Of a stretch of DNA of 64,000 nt, positions 32,672 to 41,645 are shown one piece after another. Source of the stretch: Paenibacillus harenae (GTDB lineage: Bacteria; Bacillota; Bacilli; Paenibacillales; Paenibacillaceae); the NCBI RefSeq assembly GCF_030812415.1, contig NZ_JAUSST010000011.1, forward strand, positions 27,946-91,945, written 5' to 3'. Made by a program: the position numbers and the translations under genes. Positions within the stretch are counted from its first letter, which is position 1. Every line of letters starts with the position of its first letter. The notes under the pieces were generated by a model that worked only from the letters and a program-made list of their open reading frames with translations, was not told the DNA's origin and ran no database searches.

Positions 32672-33934
32672 TCAAACATGCAATACCTCTTGCTTCAGCG
32701 GTGACAGCGCATGCGACACGTCTATATAAATAAATGCGTCGTATCGCTGCGCGATAACGGAAGGTACGTAGTTGCCGCGTTCATGCCGTGGATTGTACAC
32801 CACTCCAATCGCCCGATGTCCAACCGGTTCAACAAATAGGGACTCCTTCCGGTCGAAAAGCATGATTTTATCGAAGGCACCGGCCCGGTGCATAAGATCC
32901 TCCCAACTGTCCGGCTGGGCTTCCGGCACCTGCATTGTCTTGGCTTCCCCGCCCCATCGATCGGACGCGGTTACGGTTCCCCGATGCGTACCGAAACCGA
33001 CCGCATATACCCGATCTTCACCGTACTTCTCCCGGACTAACTGACCAACATTTATCATTCCATCCGCTTTCATATCCGTAGCCCGCGCATCGCCGATATG
33101 CGTATTATGTTCCCACACGATGGCCTTCGCAGCCTGCCCGTGTGAGGCTTTGATCCTTTCCAACGCTTCGACCATATGGCGGTCCCGTACGTTCCAGGAA
33201 TCCGGTCCACCTCGCACCATCGATCGATAGTAACGTTCGGCATTCACCGCTACCAGCGCATTAAGCTCCTCGCTGAGCGACGCTTCATCGTCGCTACCGC
33301 TTCGCTTTCTTGCGGCTTGAAGATCAGCCAGCAGCTTCACAACCTCTTCTTCGCAGCTCTCGGATAAAAATGCAGCTGAAACCCCATAATTTTGCGGATC
33401 GCGGTCGTACGGATCGAAGCAGGCAAAAGCTTTATGCGCCGTATCGAGCTCCGGTGAGCCCGTTTTTTCCAAATGCCTTAAAATTTCATCCATGGATTCC
33501 CACAAGCTATACACGTCGATGCCGTAGAAACCTACCTTACTCTTTACCGATTGAGGTTTATTATAATCATAAAGCCATTGCGAAAACTGCAAAATTTCTT
33601 CGTTTGCCCACATCCAGGTCGGCCAGCGGTTAAAATCGCGCAGCGCTTCCCGGGCGTTCGGCGCAGTGCCGGCATATTGTTTCAGGTAACGATTCAAGGT
33701 ATAACAGGATGGCCAGTCTCCCTCCACTGCGATGAAGGAGAATCCTTTCTCCGTAATTAACTTCTTAGACAGCTCGGCTCTCCACGTATAAAACTCAGAC
33801 GTGCCGTGCGATGCTTCTCCCAGCAAAACAAAATCCGCATCGCCGATCGCTTGGACTACTGCGTCAAGATCGTCCGCACCGTCCAACCGGATCATCGATT
33901 CTCTGATTTTCCCTACTGCCTTCTCGCTATTCAC
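32672..33934 (-). CDS. Erythromycin esterase family protein
   Basis: The protein has 420 residues. Family motifs are LLGEASHGTSEF (E40, H43), VEGDWPSCYTLNRYL, and WEHNTHIGDAR (near 273), the His/Glu set that builds the hydrolytic site in EreA/EreB. Most members outside resistance plasmids do not act on erythromycin, so antibiotic resistance should not be assumed. The start is GTG with GAGGGG 11 bases upstream. No signal peptide. Flanked by terminators on both sides, so it is monocistronic. Confidence 0.85.
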   Translation of the reverse strand: MNSEKAVGKIRESMIRLDGADDLDAVVQAIGDADFVLLGEASHGTSEFYTWRAELSKKLITEKGFSFIAVEGDWPSCYTLNRYLKQYAGTAPNAREALRDFNRWPTWMWANEEILQFSQWLYDYNKPQSVKSKVGFYGIDVYSLWESMDEILRHLEKTGSPELDTAHKAFACFDPYDRDPQNYGVSAAFLSESCEEEVVKLLADLQAARKRSGSDDEASLSEELNALVAVNAERYYRSMVRGGPDSWNVRDRHMVEALERIKASHGQAAKAIVWEHNTHIGDARATDMKADGMINVGQLVREKYGEDRVYAVGFGTHRGTVTASDRWGGEAKTMQVPEAQPDSWEDLMHRAGAFDKIMLFDRKESLFVEPVGHRAIGVVYNPRHERGNYVPSVIAQRYDAFIYIDVSHALSPLKQEVLHV

Positions 33935-34071
33935 TCTTACTCATACCCCTCACTGTTAATGTCGCAATACGATTTGCCTATCGGTATATCGTTTCCTGAA
34001 AGAGCGTCATTATGTAGGCAAAATAGCATCAACCATCAATCGAATTAGGTGTTTCCCGAGAGTCGTAAAAC

Positions 34072-34098
34072 GAAAACCCCGCGTAAGTTAGCGGGGTC
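34072..34098 (-). terminator. Intrinsic terminator of the GMC oxidoreductase gene
   Basis: GACCCCGCTAACTTACGCGG then GGTTTTCG on the minus strand: CCCCGC/GCGGGG stem and short T run. Confidence 0.65.
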
Positions 34099-34194
34099 TT
34101 ATTTAAACATATTGCTACCTTATATCGTTCACTATCACTAACGCTTTGCGTAAATTTTCCACGCTACCACCGTCATTATATTTCTCCCAAGCTA

Positions 34195-36327
34195 CTACCC
34201 TTGTTTCACCAGGTTTTCTGCCGTGCGGAAAGCCAAGGCAAGAATCGTCAGTACCGGATTGACGCCTCCATTGGTCACATGCACAGAGCCGTCGCTCACC
34301 CAGAGGTTGTCGTATCCATGTACGCGACCTAAAGGATCAGTGACCGATGTCGCTGGATCATTTCCCATACGCAGTGTGCCCGCCTGATGCTGCCCGGCAC
34401 TAAGCCCGCCACCTGGACGAGTTCGCCATACCTCGCGTGCGCCGGCAGCCCAGAGCCACTTCTCCGCTTGCTCTGCCAGCATGGCTGAAGCTCGAAGAGA
34501 TTCGGGATGGATACTTCCGGAGAGGCTGGCTACGGGTATGCCAAAGCGATCTTTGACCGACTTCGATAGCCGCACTCTGGACTCTGCGGTCGGGATCTCT
34601 TGAATCGGTCCCTGAATTTGGCTGGTGCGCAAGTAGCTGTCGCGCATCGTTTCTTTCCCTGCGCTCCCCCATCGCGACGCATCCGGGGCAAGCGCTCGAT
34701 GCCAGTGAATGAGCGGCAACCGAGTAAACTCGTTGGCAAGCAATCCTCCCCCGATAATTCCGCCTTCGTTACTATGGTCGAAGCGGAAGGTGGCAATACT
34801 CACTCCCGGACCAAGACCATCTTGAACCGGTTCATCAAAAAGGCCGTATGCGCCAGAATAAACATGGCCTTGAAGGTTTCTTCCTGCTTGTCCATTCCGA
34901 TTGCCGACTCCATGCGGCTCCGAATCACTTGCCGAATTAAGAAGAAGGCGTGCGCTTTCGATGGCTCCGGCGGCTACGACTACGTGCCCGGCCCGCACTT
35001 GCCGTCGCTGGATGGAACCCTCCATTTGCCGTACTAGACGAACCCCGGCGGCATGTCTTCCTCCCTCGGTATCGATGCGCTCCACCGTAGTATCGCAGAT
35101 TAGATCGCAGTTACCGGTAGCAATAGCCCTCACTAACATTGTATTGTGTCCGCCATTCTTACTGTTGGTCGGACAGGCAAATCCGACACATTGGCCGCAC
35201 CGTCCGCAAGCAGGCCGACCGTCCCGATCGACGGAGTTGATAAGGAGAGGCACCGGACCCGCTTCCCATCCTAATTTCTCAGCCGCCCGCGCCAGGCGTT
35301 CTGCTTCCAGCGTCGGCGGCAGCGCTGGCATTGGGTAAGAACGATGCCGATTCCCGCGTCCTGGATGGGCATTCCCGTCACCGGAGACGCCGACTTCCCA
35401 CTCGGCCCGCATATAATAAGGCTCAAGATCCTCATAGCGAATCGGCCAATCGCTTAATGAACTCCCGTCTGGTATCCCGTAGCGACTCGCCATACGGAAG
35501 TCTTCCGGATGAAATCGCCAAGCTTGCGCCCCGTAGATCCGCGTCCCTCCGCCCAGCGTCATTGCGTTATTGTGATAGTCGCCTTCAAAAGGCGCGGTGA
35601 TCCGCTCGCCTCCGCCCGCCAATAGAATCGTACGAGGGTTCCCTTGAAGTTCTGGTCCCGTGTTGTGGCCATACTTGCTAAAACGATGGTTACGCAAATG
35701 GTCGTTGCCTACCTGACCGTATCGAAGCCAGCTTCCGCGCTCCACGACGAGAACGTGTAGTCCGGATTCAGCCAATACAGCCGCGGCTACCGAGCCGCCA
35801 GCCCCAGCTCCTACGATGATAACATCATACTGGTCTTGAAGTTGATCGAAGGTTTTTTGCGGTAAATCGATTTCCGGGACCTGCGCATGTCCTTCGGAAA
35901 CGGGGCCTGGACTAAATCCGATCATGTCCCATGATCGGCCTTCACGATTCCCGCCTGCCTCAGGACTTCCATAGTAACCTTCGATGACCATACACAATAA
36001 AGTTTCAAAGAAGCGTTTAGACGAAACAGGCCAGTCCCGAAAGGATTCATGCTCGGCTTCGTGCAGCAGTCTGTCTTTCTCATGAGCGGACAATTCCGCA
36101 AATGGTTGGCCATGTAGAGCAAATGCTTCTGCATCCAAGGCAAGAAGCCCAGGTTCTATCACATCCGTCCAAGTAACGACATCCTGGGCGGCACAACGTT
36201 TCAGGTATATCAGGGCTCCTCCTTCGGACGCCGACGGCCATTCATCTTCCGGAATCAACCGGTCGGAAACCGCTTCCAAAATCAAAGAGACCTCGATCGG
36301 AAAATGGTTCTGATCGTCAAGATTCAT
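34195..36327 (-). CDS. GMC oxidoreductase fused to a gluconate 2-dehydrogenase subunit 3 domain
   Basis: The protein has 710 residues. Residues about 8-125 resemble gluconate 2-dehydrogenase subunit 3 (ILEAVSDRLIPEDEWPSA, then FFETLLCMVIEGYYGSPEAGG). Residues 165-708 are the GMC flavoprotein: VIIVGAGAGGSVAAAVLAE, GGGTRIYGAQ (FAD attachment region), HQAGTLRMGNDP and GGVNPVLTILALAFRTAENL. Four cysteines (374, 377, 380, 385 in CGRCGQCVGFAC) match the Fe-S site region of FAD-dependent glucose/fructose dehydrogenases. Normally these are two proteins with a cytochrome subunit; no cytochrome gene and no Tat signal are seen here. A sugar or polyol dehydrogenase is likely. GGAGGAAGTGAA precedes the ATG. 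Confidence 0.85.
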   Translation of the reverse strand: MNLDDQNHFPIEVSLILEAVSDRLIPEDEWPSASEGGALIYLKRCAAQDVVTWTDVIEPGLLALDAEAFALHGQPFAELSAHEKDRLLHEAEHESFRDWPVSSKRFFETLLCMVIEGYYGSPEAGGNREGRSWDMIGFSPGPVSEGHAQVPEIDLPQKTFDQLQDQYDVIIVGAGAGGSVAAAVLAESGLHVLVVERGSWLRYGQVGNDHLRNHRFSKYGHNTGPELQGNPRTILLAGGGERITAPFEGDYHNNAMTLGGGTRIYGAQAWRFHPEDFRMASRYGIPDGSSLSDWPIRYEDLEPYYMRAEWEVGVSGDGNAHPGRGNRHRSYPMPALPPTLEAERLARAAEKLGWEAGPVPLLINSVDRDGRPACGRCGQCVGFACPTNSKNGGHNTMLVRAIATGNCDLICDTTVERIDTEGGRHAAGVRLVRQMEGSIQRRQVRAGHVVVAAGAIESARLLLNSASDSEPHGVGNRNGQAGRNLQGHVYSGAYGLFDEPVQDGLGPGVSIATFRFDHSNEGGIIGGGLLANEFTRLPLIHWHRALAPDASRWGSAGKETMRDSYLRTSQIQGPIQEIPTAESRVRLSKSVKDRFGIPVASLSGSIHPESLRASAMLAEQAEKWLWAAGAREVWRTRPGGGLSAGQHQAGTLRMGNDPATSVTDPLGRVHGYDNLWVSDGSVHVTNGGVNPVLTILALAFRTAENLVKQG

Positions 36328-36771
36328 TTCACTTCCTCCATCCTAAGACACTCAGCAACAATATATGGACTCATCCTTATAAACGCCTCCTCTTATAATG
36401 TCCAAGCGGTAGCATACCAGCATATTTTCGTGAGTACCCTGCAACTCATCGGCTTTAATTGCTTAAGTCCTGTTGTGGGTTTATGTGTAGTGTTATTTTA
36501 ACATATCAATAACCCGGTGATCATCATTCATTATTTGTTCAGCGTGGGGCTGCTTCCATCGTTCTTGGATTCCGGCTCCGTCTGCGATTTGTCCTACTGA
36601 TGCTAGTTGATTCATAAAAGAAATATAGTATTGGTCGACTTAATTGATTTAATCGTCAGAAAAGAGGCAGTGGTTAGCTGTGTACGAACTAAGGGGCCGT
36701 CCCTAAGCTATTGGCTTTGGGACAGCCCCTTTTTATATTTGAATATATTCTTCCATTTTTGAAATTGCGAT
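36328..36771. other. Intergenic region, no gene seen
   Basis: A 444-bp stretch between the GMC gene and the CBO0543 gene. It contains only the hairpin at 36691-36736. All frames are short and lack ribosome binding sites. Confidence 0.6.
36691..36736 (+). terminator. Strong hairpin, probable terminator
   Basis: AAGGGGCCGTCCC (36691-36703) pairs with GGGACAGCCCCTT (36719-36731) and runs into T5 on the plus strand. It lies 36 bp past the end of the minus-strand CBO0543 gene and may serve that gene in reverse, or be a dispersed repeat. Confidence 0.55.
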
Positions 36772-37269
36772 TTAGGTTAACGGTACCTGAAACCATTTCA
36801 TCAATGTAACTATGATGACGATCGAAACCAAATAAGCCTTGCCTGGACTTACATGATGAAATCGCATCATCGTAAACATCATTAGATTAAACAGTATCGA
36901 GTGATACAATTGCCATCCATGATCGTATGTGATCCTTCCGAAGAAGGCTAAGACGGCCTCAACCCCTACATATATGCAGACCCACATTATTATATACCGG
37001 AACGGTTTCCTCGGCTTTGCCGGATAGCGCGATAAAAAGATGAAAATACTCAAAGGCATACTAATAAACGCATGGATAAGCACGACTAACTTTACGTCAG
37101 GGAGTACATCCGGGTGAAAGATCCATAGGGGATGGGATCTTGTTAAATATTCGTACAGCAACCCCCCTGTAACGATGTACAGCATCGTGGAGTGATATTG
37201 TTTCCACTTGCTCCAATCTCCCCATCGCCAAGCAGCGAAGATCGTGAACAATGCAATGGCGATATGCAT
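36772..37269 (-). CDS. CBO0543 family membrane protein
   Basis: The protein has 165 residues with four to five membrane segments and the CBO0543 family pattern: AAWRWGDWSKWKQYHSTML near the start, YEYLTRSHPLW, and SYPAKPRKPFRYIIMW-like text in the middle (SRYPAKPRKPFRYIIMW). Such proteins are common in Bacillales and Clostridia and have no known function. The binding site (AAAGG) is weak. Divergent from germination locus 1 with a 210-bp gap. Confidence 0.75.
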   Translation of the reverse strand: MHIAIALFTIFAAWRWGDWSKWKQYHSTMLYIVTGGLLYEYLTRSHPLWIFHPDVLPDVKLVVLIHAFISMPLSIFIFLSRYPAKPRKPFRYIIMWVCIYVGVEAVLAFFGRITYDHGWQLYHSILFNLMMFTMMRFHHVSPGKAYLVSIVIIVTLMKWFQVPLT

Positions 37270-37479
37270 GGTAAAGCAACCTTTCTGTATCTGATTCCTA
37301 CGCGGTCATTATTAAGTTTTTCTAATCTCGACATAATTATTCACGGATTACATTGCTTTACAAGGGACTATGCATAAAAAAGACTGGAGTTTATTTTGCT
37401 TCTTCACCATGATTGGGCTTGGTTATAGGATTGTATCAACAAGCGGCATTCCGTATACAACGGAAACGACAAGGAAATA

Positions 37480-39054
37480 ATGGATGTTATTATGAAGATG
37501 AACAACGGTGTTACAAATCGTGGGCAAAATGAAAATGCAATGCCCAAAGTCACGCTTCTTCACAGAAGCCTCAAACAAAATTTGGAGCAACTCAAAAGAG
37601 AGCTTGGCGAGAGCTCCGATATTATGATGCAGGAAATCGAGCTCGGCAAGAACGGGCAGCTTCTGTCCGTCATTTTATATACAGACGGATTGGCGGACAA
37701 AAACGTGATTAACGGCTCGATTATGGGAACGCTGTTGTCGGATAGGTTCAATGAATCGATCGAAGCGGTTACGGGACGGACGGAGCCGCTCCCCCTGCCC
37801 AAGCCGTTTTTTCAGTCGATGGGCGATAACATGGTGATCGAGGATTTCGAAACGCTTTACAACTCGTTATTAACGGGTGAAACGATCCTATTGTTTAATG
37901 GATACGTGAACGGACTATCGATAAGCACGCAAAGCTGGAAGGAACGCAGCATTACTCTGCCTACTTCGCAAAGCGCGGTAAGAGGTCCTCAGGAAGGGTT
38001 CACCGAAACGCTCCGGACGAATACGGCGATGATTCGGAGGAAAATCAACGATCCGAACCTCTGGCTCGAAACGATGCAGATTGGAAGAGTTACCAAAACG
38101 GAAGTAGCCTTCATGTATATGAAGGGAATCGTGAAAGACGAAATTGTCGAGGAGGTACGGGCACGTCTTGAACGAATAGACATCGACGGCATTCTGGAGA
38201 GCGGTTATATCGAGGAGCTTATACAGGATGAAGCTTATTCCCCCTTTCCCACCATCAATAATACAGAGCGCCCCGACACGGCAGCTGCCCAGCTGCTCGA
38301 AGGACGCGTCGTTATTCTGGTGGACGGAACTCCTTTTGTGCTTGTCGTCCCCATGCTGTTTATTTCTTTTTTTCAGACGGCGGAAGACTATTATCATCGT
38401 GCGGATATTAGCACGCTTCTTCGGATTATACGTTTCGTCAGTTTTTTTATCGCGATGATAGGTCCGGCCGTTTATATAGCCGTCACCACCTTCCATCAGG
38501 AATTGATTCCGACTCAATTGCTGATCAGCTTGGCTGCGCAGCGCGAAGGCGTACCTTTCCCGGCTTTCATCGAAGGCTTGATGATGGAAGTAACCTTTGA
38601 AATTTTGCGCGAAGCGGGAATCCGCATGCCGAAAACGGTTGGACAAGCTTTATCGATTGTAGGTACGCTTGTTATTGGACAAGCCGCCGTGGAAGCGGGC
38701 ATTGTATCGGCTTCCATGGTTATTGTTGTCTCCATTACCGCTATTGCAAGCTTTGTGATTCCTGCCTACGGAATGTCAATCTCCATTAGAATGATAAGGT
38801 TCGTCTTTATGGGGCTTGCGGCATCATTTGGTATCTACGGCATTGTCGTCGCTCTGATTGCGCTTGTCATCCATCTTTGCACGATCCGATCTTTCGGTAT
38901 TCCTTATTTGAGCCCGTTTGCTCCTTTCGTGACGGGTGATCATAAAGACACGATTTTTCGGCTGCCCCACTGGGCAATGAGTACCCGCCCGAAGTTTATC
39001 AGCCAAAATCATGTTCGCAAACATGGCTCCAAACCGTCTAAACCGAAGTCTTAG
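37480..39054 (+). CDS. Spore germinant receptor subunit A (GerA/GerKA family), locus 1
   Basis: The protein has 524 residues. A cytoplasmic N-terminal region of about 290 residues includes SAVRGPQEGFTETLRTN (about 166-182) and ILESGYIEELIQDEAYSPFP. Membrane segments follow, with the typical AAQREGVPFPAFIEGLMMEVTFEILREAGIRMP loop between them, and the tail ends YLSPFAPF. A subunits sit in the spore inner membrane and, with B and C, respond to amino acids, sugars or ions. AAGGAAATA precedes the ATG. First gene of an A-C-D-B operon. Confidence 0.93.
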   Translation: MDVIMKMNNGVTNRGQNENAMPKVTLLHRSLKQNLEQLKRELGESSDIMMQEIELGKNGQLLSVILYTDGLADKNVINGSIMGTLLSDRFNESIEAVTGRTEPLPLPKPFFQSMGDNMVIEDFETLYNSLLTGETILLFNGYVNGLSISTQSWKERSITLPTSQSAVRGPQEGFTETLRTNTAMIRRKINDPNLWLETMQIGRVTKTEVAFMYMKGIVKDEIVEEVRARLERIDIDGILESGYIEELIQDEAYSPFPTINNTERPDTAAAQLLEGRVVILVDGTPFVLVVPMLFISFFQTAEDYYHRADISTLLRIIRFVSFFIAMIGPAVYIAVTTFHQELIPTQLLISLAAQREGVPFPAFIEGLMMEVTFEILREAGIRMPKTVGQALSIVGTLVIGQAAVEAGIVSASMVIVVSITAIASFVIPAYGMSISIRMIRFVFMGLAASFGIYGIVVALIALVIHLCTIRSFGIPYLSPFAPFVTGDHKDTIFRLPHWAMSTRPKFISQNHVRKHGSKPSKPKS

Positions 39055-39081
39055 GTTTGGACCAGAAAGGAATTTCGCCCC

Positions 39082-40275
39082 ATGATCAACAAACTTTGTT
39101 TGATAATCTGTTGTCTTCTGCTGCTGCTCCTATTGCCTGGTTGCTGGAACCGAAGAGAGCTCAATGAGCTCGGAATCGCGGTAGGAATCGGGATCGACAA
39201 GGTGGGCAACAATTACCGCGTTACCGCCCAAGTCGTTAATCCTGGTGAGGTTGCGATGAAGATGGGCAGCAACCGATCTCCCGTAATCATCTATGAGGCA
39301 ACGGGCCGAACGGTGTTTGAAGCGTTGAAGAAAATGACCACGAACAGCCCTAGAGCGATCTATTTATCGCATCTTCGAATTCTTGTTTTCGGTGAAGCTA
39401 TGGCCAAAGAAGGCATTCAGAATCCGTTGGATCATTTCTCCAGGGACCACGAAGTCAGAACGGATTTCTTCATTGTCGTTGCCAAAGGCAACACTGCTAA
39501 AAACGTGCTCCGGGTGTTGACGCCGCTCGAGAAAATTCCAGCCAATAGTTTGTTTCTTTCACTCGACAGATCGCAGAAGCTGTGGGCGCCAACGGCTACG
39601 GTAACGTTAGATCAGCTCATTTCCGATTTAATCAGCGAAGGCAGCAATCCCGTCCTTACCGCAATTAAAATATTCGGCGATGGTCAATCCCACGATCCGG
39701 AAAATGCAAACGACATCGATCCACGCGCCCGTCTTTACTATTCCGGACTCGCCGTGTTCAAAGCGGATAAATTAATAGGCTGGCTAAACGAGAAAGAAAG
39801 CAAAGGCTACAATTACTTGAAGGATAACGTTAAAAATACGGTCGGCGTTCAATCGTGCCCGGGAGGCGGCAACCTATCGGTCGAAGTCTTCAATACGAAA
39901 ACGTCGACGAAAGGATCGGTCGTTAACGGCAAGCCTTCAATTGATATACGGATTGAAGCGGAAGAAACAATCGGAGAGGTTATGTGCCAAATCGACCTGT
40001 CCAAGACGTCGACGATAACGATGTTGGAGGATCAATTGGAGCAGAACTTAAAAGGAATTTTGCGGCAAGTGATCGATAAAGCCCAACAAGAATGGAAAGT
40101 GGATATATTCGGGTTGGGTGAGGTTATTCATAGGTCTAATCCGCAAGCATGGAAATCTTTGAAACAAAATTGGAATGAGCAATTCACCGGTATGAACATA
40201 ACCGTAAATGCTGAAGTGAAAATAAGGCGCGTAGGAACGGTCATTAACTCTTTTCAGAAAAAACCCGAAGAGTAG
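39082..40275 (+). CDS. Ger(x)C family germinant receptor lipoprotein (subunit C), locus 1
   Basis: The protein has 397 residues. A lipoprotein signal ends LLLLLPGCWNRRELNELGIA, with the lipid-modified Cys near 22, and the Ger(x)C family motif CWNRRELNE. The middle contains SPRAIYLSHLRILVFGEAMA and the C-terminal domain HRSNPQAWKSLKQNW. The C subunit is anchored to the outer face of the spore inner membrane and is needed for receptor function. It starts 27 bp after the A gene. Confidence 0.93.
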   Translation: MINKLCLIICCLLLLLLLPGCWNRRELNELGIAVGIGIDKVGNNYRVTAQVVNPGEVAMKMGSNRSPVIIYEATGRTVFEALKKMTTNSPRAIYLSHLRILVFGEAMAKEGIQNPLDHFSRDHEVRTDFFIVVAKGNTAKNVLRVLTPLEKIPANSLFLSLDRSQKLWAPTATVTLDQLISDLISEGSNPVLTAIKIFGDGQSHDPENANDIDPRARLYYSGLAVFKADKLIGWLNEKESKGYNYLKDNVKNTVGVQSCPGGGNLSVEVFNTKTSTKGSVVNGKPSIDIRIEAEETIGEVMCQIDLSKTSTITMLEDQLEQNLKGILRQVIDKAQQEWKVDIFGLGEVIHRSNPQAWKSLKQNWNEQFTGMNITVNAEVKIRRVGTVINSFQKKPEE

Positions 40276-40285
40276 GCGAGAACGT

Positions 40286-40519
40286 ATGTGGTTAATAGTC
40301 GGAGTTGTTCTTTTAAGCATTCTATTGATTCGGCTTGAAGTGCCTGCCCTGCTCAAAAAAAAGAAAATCAAAGAGCTGTGGTTATTTTCCTTGATGCTGC
40401 TGGGAGGAATAATGCTCACCATTGCCAAAGTCGCCCATTTGCCCATTCCCAATCCGCTTGATTTTATTACATGGGTCTATCGGCCGGCGAGCGATATGAT
40501 CAATTATTTTCTAAAATGA
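40286..40519 (+). CDS. Two-segment membrane protein of the germinant receptor operon (D-type), locus 1
   Basis: The protein has 77 residues with two membrane helices (about 1-16 and 30-46) joined by a Lys-rich loop (KKKKIKELW), ending FITWVYRPASDMINYFLK. A related protein with the same VFRPISDW ending is encoded in locus 4. Small two-helix D proteins in gerA-type operons have been reported to modulate receptor activity in Bacillus. It lies 10 bp after the C gene and 18 bp before the B gene. Confidence 0.75.
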   Translation: MWLIVGVVLLSILLIRLEVPALLKKKKIKELWLFSLMLLGGIMLTIAKVAHLPIPNPLDFITWVYRPASDMINYFLK

Positions 40520-40537
40520 CATGGGGGGTGAATTGCG

Positions 40538-41635
40538 ATGAATAAAAACATTCGAATATCGGTGCGCCAATTCACGGTGCTTATCCTGTTATATACAATC
40601 GGAACTACGATATTGGTGATCCCATCCAGTCTTGCCGTCGATGCAAAGCAAAATGCTTGGATTGCCGCTGCTGCCGGATGTTTGATTAGTACGGCCATTG
40701 TCGGATTGTATATTTGGCTCGGAGGTAAGCTCGGAGATCGAACGTTGATCGAATACGTCGAATACGTATTCGGGAAATGGATGAGTGTTCCGCTCACCCT
40801 TCTCTTTCTCTTTTTTTCGTTTATTGGCTCGGCAACCGTTCTGTTTTATATTGGTAATTTTATGACGACGCAGGTGATGCCCGAAACGCCCATCGAGTCT
40901 ATCGTTATTCTATTTACCTGCATTATCGTCATGGGATTGCTAGCCGGTCTTGAGGTGCTCGCCCGCGCTGCCGAAATATTAATGCCTTGGTTTCTCCTGT
41001 TATTTATCGTTTCGACCTTTTTCCTTATTCCAGAAATTGAAATCGAAAAAATTCAACCTGTTACGGAAATCGGTTTGAAACCGATCTTTAAGGCTTCGTT
41101 ATCCTATCTCGGCACTGCCTCGCTTCCGCTCTTTGTATTTTTGATGGTATTTCCTGCTTTCATTCATGACCGAGCGAAAGCCAAAAAAGGCTTCCTAATT
41201 GGCAATCTGCTCGGAGGTTTGTTTATTATTGTCATCACTTTCCTAAGCATCTCCATACTGGGTGCGGATTTTACGGAAAGAAACCTATATCCAAGCTATG
41301 CGTTGGCCAAAAAAATAAATGTCGGCGATTTCATACAACGAGTGGAAATACTTATGGCAGGCATGTGGTTTATTACGATATTTTTTAAAATTTCGTTTTA
41401 TTCCTACAGCTTCGTTACCGGGCTTGCCCAGCTTTGCGGCATTAAAGAGTACCGCCCGCTCGTCGTCCCCTATGGAATCCTATTGATCGTTTATTCGCTC
41501 ACCGTCTATCCAGACGTCGTTTATATGATGGATTTTGACTCAACGGTTTATATACCTTACATTTTATCGATCGCCCTTCTATTGCCGGCATTCATTCTAG
41601 CGGCAGGAGCCATAAAGGAGAATATGAGCAAGTAA
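40538..41635 (+). CDS. Germinant receptor permease-like subunit B (GerAB/ArcD/ProY family), locus 1
   Basis: The protein has 365 residues and about ten membrane helices of the APC-superfamily spore permease type, starting ISVRQFTVLILLYTIGTTIL. It has the recurrent features of GerB proteins: a polar DAKQNAWIAA loop after helix 1, and GLKPIFKASLSYLGTASLPLFVFLMV in the middle. B subunits hold the ligand-binding pocket for the germinant. GGGGGGTGAATTGCG supports the start. Last gene of locus 1. Confidence 0.93.
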   Translation: MNKNIRISVRQFTVLILLYTIGTTILVIPSSLAVDAKQNAWIAAAAGCLISTAIVGLYIWLGGKLGDRTLIEYVEYVFGKWMSVPLTLLFLFFSFIGSATVLFYIGNFMTTQVMPETPIESIVILFTCIIVMGLLAGLEVLARAAEILMPWFLLLFIVSTFFLIPEIEIEKIQPVTEIGLKPIFKASLSYLGTASLPLFVFLMVFPAFIHDRAKAKKGFLIGNLLGGLFIIVITFLSISILGADFTERNLYPSYALAKKINVGDFIQRVEILMAGMWFITIFFKISFYSYSFVTGLAQLCGIKEYRPLVVPYGILLIVYSLTVYPDVVYMMDFDSTVYIPYILSIALLLPAFILAAGAIKENMSK

Positions 41636-41645
41636 CCGTATTGAT

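Noticed and set aside
32672..33934. Calling the erythromycin esterase family gene a macrolide resistance gene
   Set aside because: The family is broad and most members are not macrolide esterases; no resistance context is present.
34400..35600. Several overlapping open frames on both strands inside the GMC gene
   Set aside because: GC-rich shadows of the long real frame; they lack binding sites and family motifs.
36691..36736. Hairpin considered as an insertion-sequence end
   Set aside because: No transposase frame and no target duplication nearby; a terminator explains it better.
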